Shown: positions 1 to 8,042 of the stretch, piece after piece
How the letters are laid out: each line of letters begins with the position of its first letter
Position numbering within the stretch: the stretch's first letter is position 1
Assembly (NCBI GenBank): GCA_016282055.1
Contig: JAEEJT010000101.1
Coordinates: 1 to 13,754 of the forward strand
Origin: Bacilli bacterium
Lineage (GTDB): Bacteria > Bacillota_I > Bacilli_A > ML615J-28 > CAG-698
DNA length: 13,754 nucleotides
Direction: 5' to 3'
Translations under genes and position numbers: made by a program
Notes under the pieces: generated by a model
Told to the model about the DNA's origin: nothing
The model's database searches: none
What the model saw: only the letters and a program-made list of their open reading frames with translations

Positions 1-1864
1 GGTCAAGTAAACGTACATTTACATTTAATCCATCCATGATTTCATATAAATCTTCAAAATCTTTTTGTTGCATTGGTTCTAGTTCAGCAAGAGCGGCTTC
101 TCTTTGTTCTTTTGTATCAGCTAAAATCATCTTTCTCATAGAGAAGATACGATCTTTATCAAAGAACATATGTTCAGTACGACATAGACCAATTCCTTGG
201 GCACCAAATTCACGTGCTTGTTTAGCATCTCTTGGTGTATCAGCATTAGTACGTACTTTAAGAGTTCTATTTTCATCAACCCACTTCATTAAACGTCCAA
301 AGTATCCAGCTGTTAAATCAGGCATAACAGTTTTAATTGCACCTAAATATACTTTACCAGTTGAACCATCAAGTGAGAATACATCTTTATCAGTATAAAC
401 TTTACCATTAATTGTTACAGTTCTCTTATCTTCATCAATTAGAGCTTCTGAGCAACCACATACACAGCATTTACCCATACCACGAGCAACAACGGCTGCA
501 TGACTTGTCATACCACCACGCATTGTAAGAACAGCTTCAGCAGCAACCATACCTACGATATCTTCAGGAGAAGTTTCGGCACGTACTAGAACAACTTTTT
601 CGCCATTAGCATGACGACTTTCTGCTTCTTCGGCAGTAAATGCAAGTTTACCAGTTCCAGCACCAGGACCAGCAGCTAAACCAGTTGCGATTGGAGTAGC
701 TTTTGCTAAATCATCTTTATCAAATGCTGGTAATAATAATTTGTCAAATGACATTGCATCAATTCTTAATACAGCTTCTTGTTCATCAATTAAACCTTCA
801 TCAACTAAATCGCAAGCAATCTTAAGTGCAGCAGCAGGAGTTCTCTTACCATTACGAGTTTGTAAGAAATATAATTTACCATCTTCAACAGTAAATTCCA
901 TATCTTGCATATCTCTATAATGAGCTTCCATCTTTTTAATAGTATCCATGAATTGTTTGTAAACTTCAGGCATACGTTTTTCTAATTCGCTAATCTTTAA
1001 TGGTGTACGAATACCAGCAACAACGTCTTCACCTTGTGCGTTAGGTAAATATTCAGCACTAACAACCTTTTCACCAGTTCCAGGATCACGAGAGAACGCA
1101 ACACCAGTACCAGAAGTTTCACCTTTATTACCAAATGCCATTGATTGAACGTTAACAGCAGTTCCCCATGAATAAGGGATATTATTCATCATACGATAAA
1201 CATTAGCGCGAGGGTTATCCCATGATCTAAATACGGCTGTAACAGCTTCAATTAATTGAACATAAGGATCAGTTGGGAATTCTTCGCCAAAAGTATTCTT
1301 ATAATATTCTTTATATTTTTTAACTAATTCTTTTAATTCTTCACTAGTAACTTCAGTATCTAATTTATAGCCTTTAGAAGTTTTTAAATCATCAAGCATT
1401 TTATCCATTTCAGTTCTTGGATGACCTTTAGCTATATTAGTGAACATTAAAATGAAACGTCTATAACTATCAAATGCAAATCTTTCATTATTAGTTTCTT
1501 TTGCTAAAACAGCAACAGTCTTATCATTTAAACCTAAGTTTAAAATTGTATCCATCATACCAGGCATAGAAACTCTAGCACCACTACGAACTGATACTAA
1601 TAATGGATTCTTATCTCCTCCAAAATTTTTTCCTGTTTTCTTTTCAACAACTTTAACAGCTTTGAAAATTTCTTCTTTTAATGATTCAGGTAATGTTTTA
1701 TTAGAATCATAATAAAGAGTACAAGCCTCAGTAGAAATTGTAAATCCTTGAGGAATTGGAACTCCAATGTGAGTCATTTCAGCAAGACCAGCACCTTTTC
1801 CACCTAGTAATTCTTTACCTTTACCATAGGCTTCATCAAAATGATAAACATATTGTTTTGACAT
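1..1864 (-). CDS. ppdK: Pyruvate phosphate dikinase, N-terminal 621 residues (3' end outside window)
   Basis: Cytosolic enzyme that interconverts pyruvate + ATP + Pi and PEP + AMP + PPi through a phosphohistidine. The gene starts at ATG 1864-1862, behind AAAGGAG at 1872-1878, and stays open to the left edge. Visible in order: the N-terminal ATP-grasp part with GGKGAGLAEM near residues 21-30 and VRSGARVSMPGMMDT near 92-106; the swivelling phosphohistidine domain with GGMTSHAAVVARG, whose histidine is residue 455, the position known for the Clostridium symbiosum enzyme; and the start of the PEP/pyruvate TIM barrel with GLCRTEHMFF (R562) and VRLLDP (R618), the two substrate-binding arginines of the family. 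About 250 residues, including the catalytic cysteine, lie outside. No clear promoter is seen in the 62-bp gap upstream, so it may be read from the membrane-protein genes ahead of it. Phosphoenolpyruvate synthase and enzyme I share the TSHAA motif, but the N-terminal sequence fits PPDK. Confidence 0.96.
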   Translation of the reverse strand, partial: MSKQYVYHFDEAYGKGKELLGGKGAGLAEMTHIGVPIPQGFTISTEACTLYYDSNKTLPESLKEEIFKAVKVVEKKTGKNFGGDKNPLLVSVRSGARVSMPGMMDTILNLGLNDKTVAVLAKETNNERFAFDSYRRFILMFTNIAKGHPRTEMDKMLDDLKTSKGYKLDTEVTSEELKELVKKYKEYYKNTFGEEFPTDPYVQLIEAVTAVFRSWDNPRANVYRMMNNIPYSWGTAVNVQSMAFGNKGETSGTGVAFSRDPGTGEKVVSAEYLPNAQGEDVVAGIRTPLKISELEKRMPEVYKQFMDTIKKMEAHYRDMQDMEFTVEDGKLYFLQTRNGKRTPAAALKIACDLVDEGLIDEQEAVLRIDAMSFDKLLLPAFDKDDLAKATPIATGLAAGPGAGTGKLAFTAEEAESRHANGEKVVLVRAETSPEDIVGMVAAEAVLTMRGGMTSHAAVVARGMGKCCVCGCSEALIDEDKRTVTINGKVYTDKDVFSLDGSTGKVYLGAIKTVMPDLTAGYFGRLMKWVDENRTLKVRTNADTPRDAKQAREFGAQGIGLCRTEHMFFDKDRIFSMRKMILADTKEQREAALAELEPMQQKDFEDLYEIMDGLNVNVRLLD

Positions 1865-1926
1865 AATATTTCTCCTTTATATTATTAATATTTATCTTTA
1901 ATCATAGAACTATCTATGTTTTAATC

Positions 1927-3039
1927 TCATTTCTTTTTATCTTTTTTAATTTTATTTTTTCCAACATTATCTAATGTTCCAGAAAATGCAAAATAGAATC
2001 CTGTCATAACTGCAGCAGTAAAGACAAAACAAATTAATGTTTGCCACCAAACATATTTAGAAACAACCCATTGATCATATGTTTTAACACCTTTAATCTT
2101 AATTAAATTAAATGTCTTTCTTGTAGTATCAATAGAATTAAATCCTTTTTCATAAAGAGGAGAAGAATGATCAATAGTAGAAGTGTCAAATGTCATTCCT
2201 TCAACTTTATCCTCTAATAAACTATCTTTATAAACATAATAGTTAGTATTACTATTATCTTTACAGCCAATAACGCAATCTACTTTAACATAAATTTCTT
2301 CAAACTTAGATAAATCCCCACCATAAATATTAGATGCAGAATATGAATAGAAAATCATTGAACCACAATGATAAATAGTATTATCTTTATTTAATTGTGG
2401 AGTAGAATTATAATCATAAATATTAAAATTCTTTACTCTTGCTAAATTGTATCCACAAATTTGATCCTCATTAGGTAAAACAGTTGTTTTATAAGTATCA
2501 TTAACAATTAAAGCTTCAGATTCTTTAAAAGTATCATCTTGATAGAAGTTAAGCATTAATACTGGATCATCACTATTCTCTACTTGACTAGTGGTTGGAA
2601 GTGCCATATTACCATATAAATTCTTTAAAGCAACATAATCAACGTTATATACAAATACTTCGTATCTATAATTATCTCTAATAATTTCAGTTGCAGATTT
2701 AAGTTGAGTAATCAAGTTTTGATATATAACAATAGTAAATAATCTTGTGTTATTAACAACAACATCCTTTTTATATACAGGATCTACTGCATAATATTCA
2801 TTATACATTTTTCTGTATAAATCAATTCTTGCTTCAGTTTTTTCAGTTTCAGTTAATGAAGCATAATCAATAGCATTAGATAATAAATACGCTTTATAAT
2901 CAGATTGTAATTGCTCACAATTTTTACCATCTTCGTTAGGATTGTACCAAACATTGAAATCATAAGCACAGAATAAAATTGTTATTCCTATAGTAATAAG
3001 AATACTAAAAATTAATGTAATAAGTTTTCTTCTTTTCAT
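1927..3039 (-). CDS. Unrecognised bitopic membrane protein, 370 aa
   Basis: I do not recognise a family. The protein starts MKRRKL, followed by a hydrophobic segment at about residues 6-25, then about 300 polar residues rich in Asn, Asp, Tyr and Thr, then a second hydrophobic segment at about 331-352 and a Lys-rich tail (about 361-370). The positive residues at both ends predict both termini inside and the large middle part outside the membrane. The start codon lies 13 bases after the stop of the upstream membrane-protein gene, so the two are probably co-transcribed; the ribosome binding site is weak (purine-rich AAAGAAG rather than AGGAGG). The stop is TGA at 1927-1929. ppdK follows after 62 bp with no convincing terminator between them. 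A surface sensor, adhesin-like or envelope role is possible but only guessed from topology. Confidence 0.8.
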   Translation of the reverse strand: MKRRKLITLIFSILITIGITILFCAYDFNVWYNPNEDGKNCEQLQSDYKAYLLSNAIDYASLTETEKTEARIDLYRKMYNEYYAVDPVYKKDVVVNNTRLFTIVIYQNLITQLKSATEIIRDNYRYEVFVYNVDYVALKNLYGNMALPTTSQVENSDDPVLMLNFYQDDTFKESEALIVNDTYKTTVLPNEDQICGYNLARVKNFNIYDYNSTPQLNKDNTIYHCGSMIFYSYSASNIYGGDLSKFEEIYVKVDCVIGCKDNSNTNYYVYKDSLLEDKVEGMTFDTSTIDHSSPLYEKGFNSIDTTRKTFNLIKIKGVKTYDQWVVSKYVWWQTLICFVFTAAVMTGFYFAFSGTLDNVGKNKIKKDKKK

Positions 3040-3052
3040 AACTTTCTTCTTT

Positions 3053-3595
3053 CTACCCTTTAAATATTTCTATTTCTTTACTATCAAACCAATTTAAATA
3101 AACTCCAATTGGAATATATAAAAGAACACTTTTAAACAAATCTAATATTGTTGTAAATTCAAATGTTCCATCTATAAAGAATAACACATTATATAGTATT
3201 ATTTTTATACCAAATAATATAACCAAAAATTTTGATGAAGTATATTCTTTATTTCTAAGTATTTTAAAACTTTTAACAATTAATAAACTAATAAACATTA
3301 GAGAACAAAGAACATAAATAACTTCAATTAATTTGTTTATATCAAAATCCTTTATGCAAAATATAAGATTTATAAATGTATAAACAAAATCATATAAACA
3401 AAATAAAATAATTATCAGAATACTCAATCCATGATTATTTTTAACCATAAAATAGAATAATGGTAAAAATAAAAACAAATATAAAGCAAACGTGATAAAA
3501 GTTCCTCTATTAGAATTGATTAAACCATAGATTAAATCAACAGCAAGAAGAAGAAAATAAATTATCCACGATATAATGATAATTTTTCTTTTCAT
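3053..3595 (-). CDS. Unrecognised polytopic membrane protein, 180 aa
   Basis: Very hydrophobic protein with about six likely membrane spans (near residues 5-26, 32-51, 57-80, 89-110, 122-141 and 150-170) and few charged residues. No conserved motif was recognised. The frame is open to an ATG at 3640, but the ATG at 3595 is the better start: AAAGGTG lies six bases before it at 3602-3608, the protein then begins MKRKIIII like a normal inside-positive first span, and the likely promoter -10 (3612-3617) lies between the two ATGs, so the longer form could not be made from that promoter. It is the first gene of a probable pair with the 370-aa membrane protein downstream. Confidence 0.78.
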   Translation of the reverse strand: MKRKIIIISWIIYFLLLAVDLIYGLINSNRGTFITFALYLFLFLPLFYFMVKNNHGLSILIIILFCLYDFVYTFINLIFCIKDFDINKLIEVIYVLCSLMFISLLIVKSFKILRNKEYTSSKFLVILFGIKIILYNVLFFIDGTFEFTTILDLFKSVLLYIPIGVYLNWFDSKEIEIFKG

Positions 3596-3611
3596 ACAAT
3601 TCACCTTTATT

Positions 3612-3640
3612 ATTTTATCAAAAAAAATCTTTTTTAGCAA
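3612..3640 (-). promoter_or_regulatory. Probable sigma-A-type promoter for the membrane-protein pair
   Basis: On the minus strand, TTGCTA (3640-3635), a 17-base spacer and TAAAAT (3617-3612), with TG one base before the -10 (extended -10). A start about seven bases past the -10 would leave a leader of roughly 10 nt before ATG 3595. The terminator of mnmE lies just upstream, so an own promoter is needed here. Confidence 0.6.
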
Positions 3641-3686
3641 TAAAAAAATAATTTATGTAGCACATCACAAATTAATAGTCACAAAT

Positions 3687-3713
3687 AAAAAAGAATGGAT
3701 TCCTAAGAATCCA
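3687..3713 (-). terminator. Rho-independent terminator after mnmE
   Basis: On the minus strand, directly after the mnmE stop codon: TGGATTC, loop TTAG, GAATCCA (7 perfect pairs, 3713-3696), then TTCTTTTTT. It ends the YiiX-like/mnmE transcript before the next transcription unit. Confidence 0.85.
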
Positions 3714-5054
3714 CTATTTTCCTAAACAAAAATTAGTAAATAAATTGTTAATTAACTCTTCAGGATTACCTTCACCAATTAATTCACCTAAATCCTTCCA
3801 AGAGTTAGTTATATCAATATTAATTAAATCAACTGGATATCCAGCATTAATTCCACTTAAAGCATCATCTATACTTTTTAATGCTTTTTTAATATAACTT
3901 AATTGTCTTGCATTACCAATATATGTTGCATCAATACTGTTAATATTTGAAATATTACATACATCTTTAATCTTATTTTCGATGATAGGTATGAAATTTT
4001 CGTCCAACAAAGAAACTTCTAAGACATCACCTTTATAATCGTTTTTCTTTTCAAGATCTATTTTATTCATTAAAATAATTCTATTTTTATTCTTTGTCTT
4101 TTCTAGTAATTCTTTATCAACATCATTTAATAATCTATTATTATCTAGTATTAAAATAATTAGTTCGGCTTCATTTAAAACTTTATTAGTTTTTAATACA
4201 CCAATTCTTTCAACTTCATCAACAGTCTCTCTAACACCAGCTGTATCAATTAAATTTAAAATAATTCCTCCAATATTTACTTTACCCTCAATAGTATCTC
4301 TTGTTGTTCCCGCAATATTAGTAACAATGGCTTTTTCTTCACCAAGTAGAGCATTTAAAAGACTAGATTTTCCAACATTTGGACTACCAATTATTGCAGT
4401 ATTAATACCATTTTTAATAATAGTAGACATTTTTGATTTATCAAGAATAGAAGCTAATTCATCTTTTAATTCAAGAAGAATAGGTTTTAAATATTCATTA
4501 GTTACAACAAACTCATCTTCATACTCAGGATAATCAATATTTACTTCGATTTTTGCTATACATTTAATCAACTTTTCTCTAAAGTTTTTAATCAAATTAT
4601 AAACATCACCACGCATAGCAACATTAGCACATTTTAGACTGCCTTCTGTTTGTGAATTAATAACATCCATAACAGCTTCAGCTCTAGTCAAATCAATTCT
4701 CCCATTAAGAAAAGCACGTTTAGTAAACTCACCAGGTTCAGCCATTCTTGCACCATTATCAATCATCATTTCTAAAATTTTATTAGCAACAAACATAGAA
4801 CCATGACAATTAATTTCAACAACATTTTCGCTTGTATATGAATGGTGTTCTTTAAACACGCTTACTAGTACTTCATCAACATATTCATCTTTATCATATA
4901 ATTTACCATAAACAATAGTATTAGTAGGTAATGAACTTAAATCTTTTCCTCTAAATGATTTATTTACAATATCAAACGCATCTTGTCCACTCAAACGAAT
5001 AATAGATATAGCTCCAGATCCAATAGCAGTAGAAATAGCAACAATGGTATCCAT
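3714..5054 (-). CDS. mnmE: tRNA modification GTPase MnmE (TrmE), 446 aa
   Basis: With MnmG, MnmE installs the 5-(carboxymethyl)aminomethyl group on wobble uridine 34 of certain tRNAs in the cytosol. The N-terminal tetrahydrofolate-binding domain begins MDTIVAIST, resembling the family's DTIVA start. The inserted GTPase domain shows G1 GSPNVGKS (about 223-230), the G2 region TNIAGTTRD, G3 DTAG (270-273) and G4 NKID (330-333). The protein ends in CLGK (443-446), the family's C-terminal C[IL]GK motif with its functional cysteine. Length is normal. A GTG codon nine bases upstream (5063) is also in frame, but it sits inside the AGGAGG itself; the ATG at 5054 has an eight-base spacing and is preferred. 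Only one base separates the stop of the upstream YiiX-like gene from this ATG, so translation is probably coupled. mnmG does not follow; a terminator does. Confidence 0.97.
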   Translation of the reverse strand: MDTIVAISTAIGSGAISIIRLSGQDAFDIVNKSFRGKDLSSLPTNTIVYGKLYDKDEYVDEVLVSVFKEHHSYTSENVVEINCHGSMFVANKILEMMIDNGARMAEPGEFTKRAFLNGRIDLTRAEAVMDVINSQTEGSLKCANVAMRGDVYNLIKNFREKLIKCIAKIEVNIDYPEYEDEFVVTNEYLKPILLELKDELASILDKSKMSTIIKNGINTAIIGSPNVGKSSLLNALLGEEKAIVTNIAGTTRDTIEGKVNIGGIILNLIDTAGVRETVDEVERIGVLKTNKVLNEAELIILILDNNRLLNDVDKELLEKTKNKNRIILMNKIDLEKKNDYKGDVLEVSLLDENFIPIIENKIKDVCNISNINSIDATYIGNARQLSYIKKALKSIDDALSGINAGYPVDLINIDITNSWKDLGELIGEGNPEELINNLFTNFCLGK

Positions 5055-5055
5055 A

Positions 5056-5880
5056 TTATTCACCTCCTAAATAATATATATTAAAGTAATCATCAATTCT
5101 TTCACAAATAAATATTAAGTATAATTCATCACTTAAAATAAAATCATATCCTGTAGGAAAGAAACCATCATAGTTAATATTAATACCAATTCTTTCATAA
5201 CATCTAGAAATTAAATCAGTACAATAATACTTATCTTTAGCCCTTATCAAGAAAATAGGATTATACGCGCAACCAATACATTTTTTTAACTCACTAACTA
5301 ATTCATTAGCTTTTTCTTTGTTTAATCTTTTTGCTCTTAAACCAACAAACATCTGAGCATCATTAGAGTGTCTTACTTCAGAATTAATCCAATCATTAAC
5401 ACTTTCAACAACACCATCATAATCATCACTAAAAACACTCTCTATCATTCTTTTACCATCATAATCTAAATTACATGTTCCATGTCCTACAAAAAAACTA
5501 TTACTAAAGTATCCAGCAACATCTCTAACAATGGCACTTTCATGATTTCGCATAGGATTTCTATTAGTAACAACAATATCACCAATAGAACCTAAATAAT
5601 ATTTTTTTGTAATATCATATGGATCAAAAATGAAATTTTCAGTCGATTCAAAATCGTATTCTTTATGCACAATATGCAATCTAACTGTTTGACCATTGAT
5701 TTTTATAGTATCAACAAGTGTTGCTCTATTTTTAAATTCGTTAAATTTAACATTCACAGCATTCATTTCCATATAACCATTGGCCAAAAAAAGAACCAAA
5801 ATAGTTAATAAAGATAATATTATAATATTAAATGCTTTTATAATATATTTAAAGAGTTTAAAATATATCCTTGATTTCAT
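5056..5880 (-). CDS. Membrane-anchored YiiX/YebB-like permuted papain-fold hydrolase, 274 aa
   Basis: Probable cysteine hydrolase of the circularly permuted NlpC/P60 (papain-like) superfamily, in which the His-containing part precedes the Cys-containing part. Residues about 14-34 form one membrane span, with the catalytic domain probably outside. The domain reads in the permuted order: LGSIGDIVV (about 96-104), HESAIV with His113 (a second candidate is His133 in GHGTC), then VGLRAKRL, a helix, IGCAYNPIF (about 202-210) and KYYCTDLISRCYERIG with Cys220. The last block resembles the G-x-x-Y...YYCSELV block of YiiX proteins. Substrate unknown: members are thought to act on peptide, amide or lipid ester bonds, and peptidoglycan should not be assumed. 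It has its own promoter and is translationally coupled to mnmE downstream. Recognition is by motif only, not by alignment. Confidence 0.75.
   Translation of the reverse strand: MKSRIYFKLFKYIIKAFNIIILSLLTILVLFLANGYMEMNAVNVKFNEFKNRATLVDTIKINGQTVRLHIVHKEYDFESTENFIFDPYDITKKYYLGSIGDIVVTNRNPMRNHESAIVRDVAGYFSNSFFVGHGTCNLDYDGKRMIESVFSDDYDGVVESVNDWINSEVRHSNDAQMFVGLRAKRLNKEKANELVSELKKCIGCAYNPIFLIRAKDKYYCTDLISRCYERIGININYDGFFPTGYDFILSDELYLIFICERIDDYFNIYYLGGE
5063..5068 (-). promoter_or_regulatory. Ribosome binding site that fixes the mnmE start
   Basis: AGGAGG on the minus strand, eight bases before ATG 5054 and inside the last codons of the upstream gene. It overlaps the in-frame GTG at 5063, which rules that codon out as the start. 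Confidence 0.85.
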
Positions 5881-5895
5881 AATATCACCGAAACT

Positions 5896-5924
5896 ATTAT
5901 ATCATATTTATCTTATTGTTTCAA
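5896..5924 (-). promoter_or_regulatory. Strong promoter of the YiiX-like gene and mnmE
   Basis: On the minus strand TTGAAA (5924-5919), a 17-base spacer and a perfect TATAAT (5901-5896) preceded by TGA (extended -10). Only 15 bases separate the -10 from ATG 5880, so the mRNA leader should be about 9 nt, with only a weak GGTGAT as ribosome binding site. Confidence 0.85.
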
Positions 5925-5950
5925 ATTGTAATTATTAAGATATTATTTCC

Positions 5951-5983
5951 TAAAAAAAATAAACGTATATAAATACGTTTATT
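5951..5983 (-). terminator. Rho-independent terminator after jag
   Basis: An 11-pair perfect stem, arms 5973-5983 and 5958-5968, with loop TTAT on the minus strand, followed by a run of T (5957 downward). It lies three bases past the jag stop and closes the rpmH-rnpA-yidC-jag unit. Confidence 0.92.
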
Positions 5984-5986
5984 CGT

Positions 5987-6604
5987 TTATTTCTTTGGTT
6001 CGATTATTAAAACTCTAGAAGAACCTTCTCCTTCAGAATGAGTTTGAATATCTTTCCATGATGAAAGTTTATTATGAATAATTTTTCTTTCATAAGCATT
6101 TAAATCAGTAATAGTCATTGGATTTTTAGTACGAGCAACTTGTTTTCCCCAATCAACCGCCATATGCTCAAGACTTCTTTCTCTTGATTTTTTATATCCG
6201 CCAACATCAACATTTACAGCTTTTTTCTCATCTTCACTATAGTATTTGTTTACAATAGTAGAAACTAATAATTGTAAAGCAATCAAATTTCTTGCGTTTT
6301 TACCAATTAAATAACCATTAAAATCGCCAGCATCAACATTATATTCAACAGAATTATCTCTAACTTTCTTTTCGATAAATCCTTCAACTTCATTATAGTC
6401 TAATAACATTTGAAGATATTTCTTTCCTTCATCAATTCCATCAACAACACATGATGCTTCAACTTCAATTTTAGAACCAATTCCTAAAAAACCTTTGTTT
6501 TCTTTAATAACTTCGAAAGTAATATCAGATTCTGGTAAATTAAAATCACTAATAGCTAGTTTTTTTGCTTCATCTATAGACTTAACTTCATATACTTTTT
6601 TCAT
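5987..6604 (-). CDS. jag: Jag/KhpB RNA-binding protein, 205 aa
   Basis: Cytosolic RNA-binding protein that in Gram-positive relatives partners KhpA and affects cell elongation and mRNA regulation. Three domains are visible in order: Jag-N (about 1-50, with the KGFLGIG turn at 37-43), a KH domain with IGKNARNLIALQ (100-111, the GxxG loop being GKNA), and an R3H domain near the C-terminus with ERKIIH (Arg173, His177, the R-x3-H signature). The start ATG follows AAGAGGAA, which overlaps the stop of yidC; the gap between the two genes is 12 bases. It is the last gene of the rpmH operon and is directly followed by a strong terminator. Confidence 0.95.
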   Translation of the reverse strand: MKKVYEVKSIDEAKKLAISDFNLPESDITFEVIKENKGFLGIGSKIEVEASCVVDGIDEGKKYLQMLLDYNEVEGFIEKKVRDNSVEYNVDAGDFNGYLIGKNARNLIALQLLVSTIVNKYYSEDEKKAVNVDVGGYKKSRERSLEHMAVDWGKQVARTKNPMTITDLNAYERKIIHNKLSSWKDIQTHSEGEGSSRVLIIEPKK

Positions 6605-6616
6605 AATAAATTCCTC

Positions 6617-7657
6617 TTAAATAAAACTTTTTCCTTTTTCTATTTTTTCTTTAAGTTTGATTAATTTCTTTTCACTAAGTTTTGAACTAATAAATGTTTG
6701 TAATGCAGTATAAATATTACCAACTAACCAATACCATCCTAAAGCAGCAGGACTTCTTAAAACAAATACTAACATCATAACTGGCATAGCATAAATCATA
6801 ACCTTCATCATAGTTTGTTGTTGTTTTTGTTGATCTGTTTCAGTAGGTCTACGATATTCAGGAACATCTTTATATTGATCTTTCTTAACTTTATTTTGTC
6901 TAAATTGAGTAAATAATTGGATACCAATTTGTGTTACACACACTAAAATAGCAATAATAATTAAACCAATCTTTTGTGAATTCCATGTATTTCCCATACC
7001 CTCTAATAAATCAACACCTAATACTTTTGTTTTTAAATTATCGGCATCAATTATTAATTTAGATGGGTCAAAAGTAAATGTTCCTTTTTTATTACTTAAA
7101 GTATTATTAACACTAGCTAAGAATGAAGTAGAAGAATATGGAATTCTTCTTAAAGTTTCATAGAAAGCTAAGAAAATAGGCATTTGTAAAAACGGCATTA
7201 AACAACCAAAGAAATTCATATTATATTTCTTATATAGTTGTAATTGTTCCATTTGCATTCTTCTTTTGCTTTCATCATCAGTTTTTCCAGCATATTTATC
7301 ATTAATTTTATTAAGTTCTGGTTGCATTAAACTCATTTTCAAACTCATATCATTTGTCTTACCATAAATAGGCCATGCAAGCGATCTTACAATGATAGTT
7401 GCGAACAAAATCATAACAGCATAATTATTACCAAAAATAATACCAATTAATTTCATCAAATAAGCCATTGGGTATACAAGCCAATCCCAAAAACCACCTT
7501 TTCCAAACAACCCTTTTCCACTAGCAATAGGAAATAAACCAGATATTTCACCTTCAGCACCATTTCCAGTAAATGTACTAGCAGCACAACCTGTAAATAA
7601 TGACAACACTAATACCAATAGAAAAGCCATTAAATATTTTCTTATTTCTTTTTTCAT
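6617..7657 (-). CDS. yidC: YidC/SpoIIIJ membrane protein insertase, lipoprotein type, 346 aa
   Basis: Inserts and folds membrane proteins, alone or with Sec. The N-terminus is a lipoprotein signal: MKKEIRKYL, a hydrophobic core, then FTGC with the lipidated cysteine at residue 24, as in Gram-positive YidC1/SpoIIIJ. A span near 78-98 carries the conserved intramembrane arginine (R91, in TIIVRSLAWPIY). It is followed by the charged cytoplasmic hairpin (QPELNKINDKYAGK... MQMEQLQLYKKY), further spans (NFFGCLMPFLQMPIFLAFYETL; the segment near IIIAILVCVTQIGIQLF; the VMMLVFVLRSPAALGWYW region) and a Lys-rich tail. A TTG one codon upstream (7660) is in frame but only three bases from the ribosome binding site, so ATG 7657 is preferred. 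That ATG shares its A with the TGA stop of rnpA, a sign of translational coupling. Confidence 0.97.
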   Translation of the reverse strand: MKKEIRKYLMAFLLVLVLSLFTGCAASTFTGNGAEGEISGLFPIASGKGLFGKGGFWDWLVYPMAYLMKLIGIIFGNNYAVMILFATIIVRSLAWPIYGKTNDMSLKMSLMQPELNKINDKYAGKTDDESKRRMQMEQLQLYKKYNMNFFGCLMPFLQMPIFLAFYETLRRIPYSSTSFLASVNNTLSNKKGTFTFDPSKLIIDADNLKTKVLGVDLLEGMGNTWNSQKIGLIIIAILVCVTQIGIQLFTQFRQNKVKKDQYKDVPEYRRPTETDQQKQQQTMMKVMIYAMPVMMLVFVLRSPAALGWYWLVGNIYTALQTFISSKLSEKKLIKLKEKIEKGKSFI

Positions 7658-7980
7658 CAATTTCTCCTTATTTTTTTTATCAAACGCAATAATTCGTCTT
7701 GCTTTTGACTATATTCTAAATTTACACTATTTTGTTTAATAACAATTAAACAATGTAAATTTTTAAATTCAATTAAATTATTTCTTATTATCTCTTTTAA
7801 AATTCTTTTCTGTCTATTTCTAAAAAATGCTTTTCCTAATTTTTTTGAAACAGAAATTGCAATTTTTAAATCATCTGCTTCAGCATAGTACACGATATAA
7901 CTTTTGTTTCCTACACTTTTGTGTAAAGAAACTAATTTACTAATCTCATGGTTCTTTTTTAATGTGTATTTGTGATTCAT
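7657..7980 (-). CDS. rnpA: Ribonuclease P protein component, 107 aa
   Basis: Basic protein subunit that binds the RNase P RNA and helps it cut 5' leaders from pre-tRNAs. The N-terminus MNHKYTLKKNHEI fits the family's R-L-K-K start, and residues 46-63 hold the RNR signature (KKLGKAFFRNRQKRILKE). Length is usual. It follows rpmH in the conserved order, but no Shine-Dalgarno sequence is seen before ATG 7980 (the upstream bases are TTTGTTTATTGAACTATT), and a terminator-like hairpin lies between rpmH and rnpA. Both features would keep its output below that of L34. The TGA stop overlaps the yidC ATG by one base. Confidence 0.96.
   Translation of the reverse strand: MNHKYTLKKNHEISKLVSLHKSVGNKSYIVYYAEADDLKIAISVSKKLGKAFFRNRQKRILKEIIRNNLIEFKNLHCLIVIKQNSVNLEYSQKQDELLRLIKKIRRN
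7664..7669 (-). promoter_or_regulatory. Ribosome binding site that fixes the yidC start
   Basis: AAGGAG on the minus strand, inside the last codons of rnpA, six bases before ATG 7657 and only three before the alternative TTG at 7660. Confidence 0.8.
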
Positions 7981-7990
7981 AATAGTTCAA

Positions 7991-8042
7991 TAAACAAAAA
8001 ACAAGACCACTCAATCAATTTTAAAGTTGACAAGAGTGGTCT
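7991..8042 (-). terminator. Terminator-like attenuator between rpmH and rnpA
   Basis: On the minus strand AGACCACTC (8042-8034) and GAGTGGTCT (8012-8004) form nine perfect pairs around a 21-base loop that can itself pair weakly (TCAAC with its partner TTGA). A T-rich tail TGTTTTTTGTTT follows. It lies 14 bases past the rpmH stop. Since no other promoter is obvious before rnpA, it probably acts as a partial terminator or processing site rather than a complete stop. Confidence 0.72.

Noticed and set aside
211..216. CACGTG as a Spo0J-type parS
   Set aside because: Only the central six bases agree; the flanks do not fit the 16-bp consensus, and the site lies in conserved ppdK codons.
36..398. 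Open frame of 120 codons on the plus strand
   Set aside because: Lies entirely antisense to the highly conserved ppdK coding sequence and has no recognisable product.
3596..3640. Upstream ATG adding 15 residues to the 180-aa membrane protein
   Set aside because: The likely -10 lies within that extension and the internal ATG has a ribosome binding site.
4327..4533. Open frame of 68 codons on the plus strand
   Set aside because: Antisense shadow of the GTPase domain of mnmE.
5061..5063. GTG as the start of mnmE
   Set aside because: It overlaps the AGGAGG ribosome binding site; the ATG nine bases later is properly spaced and matches the family's N-terminus.
7658..7660. TTG as the start of yidC
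   Set aside because: Only three bases from AAGGAG; the next codon, ATG 7657, has six-base spacing and overlaps the rnpA stop.
1927..7980. Reassignment of TGA to tryptophan
   Set aside because: TGA ends rnpA and the 370-aa gene at sensible places, and tryptophans in the conserved proteins are encoded by TGG.
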